Positions 60,743 through 64,000 of a DNA stretch of 64,000 bases are shown piece by piece. Source of the DNA: Thermococcus thermotolerans (lineage in GTDB: Archaea; Methanobacteriota_B; Thermococci; Thermococcales; Thermococcaceae); the NCBI RefSeq assembly GCF_024707485.1, contig NZ_CP102602.1:1364001-1428000 (forward strand). The letters are read 5' to 3'. The stretch's first letter is position 1; every line of letters starts with the position of its first letter. A program made the translations under genes and the position numbers. The notes under the pieces were generated by a model. That model had not been told where the DNA came from and did not search any database. It saw only the letters and a list, made by a program, of their open reading frames with translations.

Positions 60743-61714
60743 TCACCCCTGACAGTATCCTTCACTGGAACATATATTATATGCTCCATAGGCACATCCA
60801 AAGAAAGCTACTGCTGATGAAATCTTCCAGCAAATTGGGGCACAAGTTGCCAAACAGGTCCCGATAGCAAATGGGTTAACTGTCATAAGGCATATCGTTC
60901 CGCATATTCCAGTACAACTTGACCACACTCCCGCCTGGCAGATAAATGTAACAACATATGTACAAATTGTACACTTTAACCACTCAGTATATCCGTCCAT
61001 TACTGTTGTCATTCCTATTGCTTTCCCTTGGTTGTACTCTAGTAGTTTGAGTCTTACCCGGTGTGAGAGGTGCCTCAGCTCGTAGGCACTTCTACCCCAA
61101 ATCCAGTTGGTCTCATCTCCACGCCTGAGCTTCATGAGAACCTTGTTGAGAGTCCAGTAGTACTCCGAGAGGGTCAAGTTGTCAGCGGTAATAATCGTAT
61201 CTCCGACGGGGACAACTTTATCCTCATCATTTGGAGCAATGTTCATTCCAGTAACGAAGGCTTTGTATTCTCCAGTCTGTGGGTCCGTGAATATCTTCGT
61301 AATCAGTGTGAAGTTGTACTGGCTCCTTTCCGCTTTATAAATGAGAGCATACATGGTGTAGTTGAACGTGCTGTTGGAGAGATTAATTCTAAGGAAAAGC
61401 AATTGTTCATGATTCTTGCTCATGTTGTAAAGTGTAACTATGGAAACGTTTAGTGGACTCACAACACTGCAGGAGCTTGAGTTGTGACAGGCACAGGAGG
61501 AGTTTGTTAAGTTCGAGAAGTCAATAGTCTTGTTCACCCACGTGACATTCATCTGAAGCCTGCCCTTGTCATCATACCACGCAATGACCGCCCTGCGGAA
61601 GGTTACGCTGGAGTTATTGACACTCATTGCCATAGCCTGCGGTGCTGCAATCAACTGCAGGCTCAACACCATAGCAACGAGGAAAACCCCGAAAGCAGTC
61701 TTCTTCCACATCAT
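60743..61714 (-). CDS. Secreted archaeocin-like precursor with 76-residue, 12-Cys C-terminus
   Basis: A 323-residue secreted protein. The signal peptide (AFGVFLVAMVLSLQLIAAPQ) is followed by a pro-region of about 210 residues carrying roughly fourteen Asn-X-Ser/Thr sequons and a CACHNSSSC motif. The last 76 residues from the first cysteine form a hydrophobic domain with 12 cysteines (CTICTYVVTFICQAGVWSSC ... CLATCAPICW ... YCQG). Halocin C8 is also a ~76-residue, cysteine-rich peptide cut from the C-terminus of a longer secreted precursor whose N-terminal part gives immunity. The parallel is structural, not sequence identity. GGTGGTGG precedes the ATG at 61714. The coupled membrane protein follows. 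Confidence 0.72.
   Translation of the reverse strand: MMWKKTAFGVFLVAMVLSLQLIAAPQAMAMSVNNSSVTFRRAVIAWYDDKGRLQMNVTWVNKTIDFSNLTNSSCACHNSSSCSVVSPLNVSIVTLYNMSKNHEQLLFLRINLSNSTFNYTMYALIYKAERSQYNFTLITKIFTDPQTGEYKAFVTGMNIAPNDEDKVVPVGDTIITADNLTLSEYYWTLNKVLMKLRRGDETNWIWGRSAYELRHLSHRVRLKLLEYNQGKAIGMTTVMDGYTEWLKCTICTYVVTFICQAGVWSSCTGICGTICLMTVNPFAIGTCLATCAPICWKISSAVAFFGCAYGAYNICSSEGYCQG
61060..61294 (-). repeat. 235-bp repeat, copy B
   Basis: Lies inside the intact precursor gene and codes for the constant part of its pro-region, immediately before the segment that leads into the cysteine-rich domain. It matches copy A at 60072-60306. Confidence 0.9.
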
Positions 61715-61738
61715 GGCCACCACCTGACCAGGTGGTCA
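61715..61738 (-). promoter_or_regulatory. Palindrome over the precursor's ribosome binding site
   Basis: On the minus strand CCACCTG-GT-CAGGTGG lies just before the ATG at 61714 and contains the GGTGG of the ribosome binding site. In RNA, CCACC can pair with GGTGG across a six-base loop and would hide the site; in DNA it could bind a dimeric regulator. Confidence 0.4.
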
Positions 61739-61757
61739 CCCAAAATAACATATGAAA

Positions 61758-61773
61758 CTATATAAACTTTTCT
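61758..61773 (-). promoter_or_regulatory. Promoter of the archaeocin-like operon
   Basis: Minus-strand GAGAAAAGTTTATATAG is a strong BRE/TATA. Predicted start near 61740, about 26 bases before the ATG at 61714. Confidence 0.65.
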
Positions 61774-61915
61774 CTTTACAAGTTGTATTAAATAACGTTT
61801 TTTTCGTAGGATTTTCAATTTCCAACCGTACCAAAACGACGAGAACCAGACAAAAGAAGCCAGAGTAAAAGAGCGAACAAAAGAACACAGCAGTCCATCA
61901 TTGGCAATATCATCA
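61774..61915. other. AT-rich spacer upstream of the archaeocin-like promoter
   Basis: No convincing gene. A 70-codon minus-strand frame crosses it but overlaps both neighbours and lacks a ribosome binding site. T-runs at 61797-61804 are on the plus strand. Confidence 0.5.
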
Positions 61916-62740
61916 TTAGTCATCGAGTTTTATTCCATGAATCTTCAACCTTAACCACCCGATAAACGTCCCAAAGGGGAGGAAAATCGCCGTGAACAGG
62001 TACAGGAGCCTGAACACCGTTAGAAGGGACTCCCTGATGAAGGAGACGCCATGATTTCCGGTAACCGCAATCAAAGCCACTATTACTCCAAACCCATAAA
62101 AGATGCCGTAAAACAAACGCAAAGCGCCACTTTCTGCGTATTTCTCTTCCAGCAGGCCTCTTTCCACGAGTTCCCGTGTTATCCTGTAGTCTCTCTCCGA
62201 TACAGCCGCGAAAAGTGCCCCAACTAGACCGCTTATACCTATGTTATCAGTTACAAAGAGATACAGCCCCGAAGTCATGGCAACAAAATTTACAACGGCC
62301 CGAATTTTAAGTATCCTGTCAGGAATTACGTACCTGTGGGCCATCATGGAGTAGTACCAGCCGGCCATAACAGGAACATAGAGCGCCATCGAGACGCTCT
62401 TTTCCAGACTCACCCCCGAGAAGTAGGCTACGATAAACACGAGAAGGAACGCCGAAAGCTCTCCGAGAAAGTTCCGCCGGGAATAGACGATTTCTTCCCG
62501 TCTTTTCTTCTCCCTCCCCTGTAGCGTTGTGGTGAGAAACAGCGCGAGGGCACCGACCAGAAACAAAACGCCGAGCATTTTAACGAGGAGAACAAAAGAT
62601 GCACCCGGTCTAGCGAATACCACGTAGATAAGCCCAAATAGTAGCACTCCGAACCCAAAGGAAATCAGGAAAAAGAGAGCGTGCCTAACGGCCGGAGATC
62701 CGAAATATTTTCCTCCCACACTGCCTCCCTCTGCTTTCAT
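61916..62740 (-). CDS. Polytopic membrane protein of unknown function
   Basis: A 274-residue protein with about seven hydrophobic segments (ALFFLISFGFGVLLFGLIYV, MLGVLFLVGALALFLTTTLQ, LGELSAFLLVFIVAYFSGVS, MALYVPVMAGWYYSMM and others). The loop after the second segment is basic (GREKKRREE). No family recognised. It is upstream of the precursor gene on the same strand, but the promoter at 61758 separates them. Export or immunity is possible by position only. Confidence 0.65.
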   Translation of the reverse strand: MKAEGGSVGGKYFGSPAVRHALFFLISFGFGVLLFGLIYVVFARPGASFVLLVKMLGVLFLVGALALFLTTTLQGREKKRREEIVYSRRNFLGELSAFLLVFIVAYFSGVSLEKSVSMALYVPVMAGWYYSMMAHRYVIPDRILKIRAVVNFVAMTSGLYLFVTDNIGISGLVGALFAAVSERDYRITRELVERGLLEEKYAESGALRLFYGIFYGFGVIVALIAVTGNHGVSFIRESLLTVFRLLYLFTAIFLPFGTFIGWLRLKIHGIKLDD

Positions 62741-62744
62741 AGGT

Positions 62745-62964
62745 TTATCTCCCCAACACCTTCACCTTTAGTCCGTACTCATTAAAGCGCTCAAAATCAT
62801 CATCGCAGGTGTAGAGCGTGGCGTTGTGGGCTATGGCAGTGGAAGCTATGAGGAGGTCCTTCGTTAGAGGTCTCAGGCCCTTTGACATCAGATCCCTGTA
62901 CTGAAACCTTCTGATTGCCCTTGAACAGCTCAATCACCACGCTGGTGTCCAGGAGTCCATCCAT
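62745..62964 (-). pseudogene. Broken VapC (PIN) toxin gene
   Basis: The first codons read [17 protein letters not shown], a typical VapC start, beginning at 62964 and overlapping the antitoxin. The frame then shifts, and the matching C-terminal part (KGLRPLTKDLLIASTAIAHN ... LYTCDDDFERF) is found in another frame after a loss of roughly 50-60 middle residues. Active VapC needs the missing region, so the toxin is dead. Confidence 0.75.
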
Positions 62965-63161
62965 TCCTCGACCTCCTTCATTTCCTTCTCAAATTCCTTG
63001 GCCCCTTCTTCCGTCATTGTCCCGAACGCTATCATGACCACATCGAGGTTGCCCTTCTTTTTCTTGCCTATGAGCTCCCTCAAAAGCCCGGAGAAACTCT
63101 TCGTCCCCTTCATCTTGACGAGCTCGTAGTAGACGTTATCTATTGTCATCGTCTTTCCCAC
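62934..63161 (-). CDS. VapB-like antitoxin left beside a dead toxin
   Basis: A 75-residue protein ([20 protein letters not shown]...[16 protein letters not shown]) with the DUF217/VapB antitoxin layout of a short DNA-binding strand-helix followed by an acidic helical tail ([13 protein letters not shown]). The GTG at 63161 is preferred, since the predicted transcript starts near 63168. It overlaps the broken vapC. It may persist as a solo regulator or be on its way to loss. Confidence 0.65.
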   Translation of the reverse strand: MGKTMTIDNVYYELVKMKGTKSFSGLLRELIGKKKKGNLDVVMIAFGTMTEEGAKEFEKEMKEVEEWMDSWTPAW

Positions 63162-63190
63162 CGGCACCACCTGTAAGTGCATGCACTGGA

Positions 63191-63200
63191 TACTTAAAAC
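63191..63200 (-). promoter_or_regulatory. Promoter of the vapB remnant operon
   Basis: Minus-strand GTTTTAAGTA overlaps the end of the upstream membrane gene; predicted start near 63168. Confidence 0.45.
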
Positions 63201-63973
63201 TTGCCCGCGAGCATCCTCCAGACGAGCAGGATTTGGGCCATAACAATCAGCGTTAAAACCAGAGCTGTCAGCTTCCTCGATTTCTCAGGAAGGTAGAGGG
63301 CAGTGAGGCAGTAGAGGAAGTTCAGGCCTGAAAGCTCCAAGAGGGACTTCACAAGGACAGTTTTTCTCCCGAAGACCATAAGTTTACCCACAGGGTCATC
63401 GCCGACCGGATAACCGGAGTGGAGCGCTATAAGCCTGACAGCGATAAGGATTGCCGTGAAGACGAGGTTTTCCCTCATCAGCTCAATCAAGAAGTCCCTA
63501 TTGAGTTCACTTCCGGTAAAGAGCCCGTAGAGTGCGAATGGAAACCCCAAAACCCAGATGACCATCGAGATTAGGAGAATGAAGAAGGCAAAGATTTTAG
63601 CAAACATCGCGATTCCATTGAGAATACCCTTAACGGGGTTTTCGGTCATGATAACGGCCGTAGCAAAAAAGCCCCAGAACATCAGGGCCCGGGCAACGGT
63701 ATTAAAAACCTCCTTTGGAAGGTAGAGCCTGCCGTGGGTTTTCTCAATTATTTCAGGCAATCTTTTGATGTCCTTCCGCGAGTAGCCGTAGCTTTCGAGC
63801 GTCTTACCAACGAAGTGAAGCGCCACGAGGAGAAAGGGAACGAGAAGGAGGAAAGCAACGAAAAGACTCACCGCGCTGAGATTTTTCTTAGGGGGAACGA
63901 GAAGCCAGAGGGCGAGCCAAAAGCCTACCGCCAGCAACCACGGGAGGAGGTAGCTCCTGAGGAAGACCCGCAT
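63194..63973 (-). CDS. Polytopic membrane protein of unknown function
   Basis: A 259-residue protein with six to seven hydrophobic segments ([88 protein letters not shown]). No family recognised. The ATG at 63973 is a guess; a TTG at 63991 is also in frame and neither has a clear ribosome binding site. The window ends 27 bases upstream, so the promoter may be outside. Confidence 0.65.
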   Translation of the reverse strand: MRVFLRSYLLPWLLAVGFWLALWLLVPPKKNLSAVSLFVAFLLLVPFLLVALHFVGKTLESYGYSRKDIKRLPEIIEKTHGRLYLPKEVFNTVARALMFWGFFATAVIMTENPVKGILNGIAMFAKIFAFFILLISMVIWVLGFPFALYGLFTGSELNRDFLIELMRENLVFTAILIAVRLIALHSGYPVGDDPVGKLMVFGRKTVLVKSLLELSGLNFLYCLTALYLPEKSRKLTALVLTLIVMAQILLVWRMLAGKF

Positions 63974-64000
63974 GGCGGTTAATATTCCCAAGGGTAAATA

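Noticed and set aside
61711-61923. 70-codon minus-strand frame between the membrane gene and the precursor gene
   Set aside because: It overlaps both neighbours and the promoter of the precursor, lacks a ribosome binding site and has odd composition.

Overview
The window is a stretch of chromosome from a hyperthermophilic euryarchaeon of the order Thermococcales, most likely Thermococcus. The family content supports this: an AglB-type oligosaccharyltransferase, an archaeal class I CCA-adding enzyme, a B12-dependent ribonucleotide reductase, a tungsten aldehyde ferredoxin oxidoreductase with a polyferredoxin, and a GH57 glycosidase. So do BRE/TATA promoters, several apparently leaderless genes and GGTG-type ribosome binding sites. 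I saw no rRNA, tRNA, CRISPR array, insertion sequence or replication origin.

Layout. (1) 1-7812: the 3' part of aglB, then a sulfate-activation operon (RHH regulator, sat, DHH phosphoesterase, alkaline-phosphatase-superfamily enzyme, apsK, TauE/SafE permease) interrupted by a DUF4258/DUF2283 pair. (2) 7811-19275: a plastic region built around a polysaccharide flippase and the dTDP-rhamnose genes rfbA, rfbB, rfbC and rfbD. It holds a vapBC pair inside the rhamnose operon, an AlbA_2 regulator, an HTH/nucleotidyltransferase pair, a second DUF4258/DUF2283 pair, and repeated fragments of the flippase 5' end, including a decayed second flippase. (3) 19272-28462: a markedly AT-rich island of glycosyltransferases, an Alg14-Alg13 fusion, a large membrane protein and two alkaline-phosphatase-superfamily proteins. 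(4) 28466-37035: a dolichol-phosphate-sugar synthase, a MoxR/DUF58/DUF4350/DUF4129 operon and envelope proteins. (5) 37118-41914: a TasA-like secreted protein, a HAD phosphatase, a ferritin-like protein and class II ribonucleotide reductase. (6) 41933-45323: two pairs of a secreted protein followed by a small membrane protein. (7) 45388-58570: housekeeping genes (thpR, cca, GH57, MoaD-like, tungsten oxidoreductase plus polyferredoxin, DMT permease, ileS) and a strong H/ACA guide RNA candidate. (8) 58606-63973: an array of cysteine-rich secreted peptides with small membrane proteins, a decayed vapBC and further membrane proteins.

How the genes fit together. Regions 1-4 read as one envelope-glycan district. 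dTDP-rhamnose, dolichol-phosphate sugars and several glycosyltransferases would build a lipid-linked glycan, the flippase would export it and AglB would attach it to protein. Sat, ApsK and a PAP-phosphatase-like DHH protein could supply and recycle PAPS, possibly for glycan sulfation; this is inferred, since no sulfotransferase or PAPS reductase was recognised here.

The most interesting part is 58606-61773. A secreted, sequon-rich precursor ends in a 76-residue domain with 12 cysteines and is followed by a small membrane protein. Next to it lies a 5'-truncated copy that shares an apparently perfect 235-bp segment but carries a different 76-residue, 12-cysteine C-terminus. This resembles a halocin-C8-like archaeocin locus with a spare cassette that could be swapped in by recombination.
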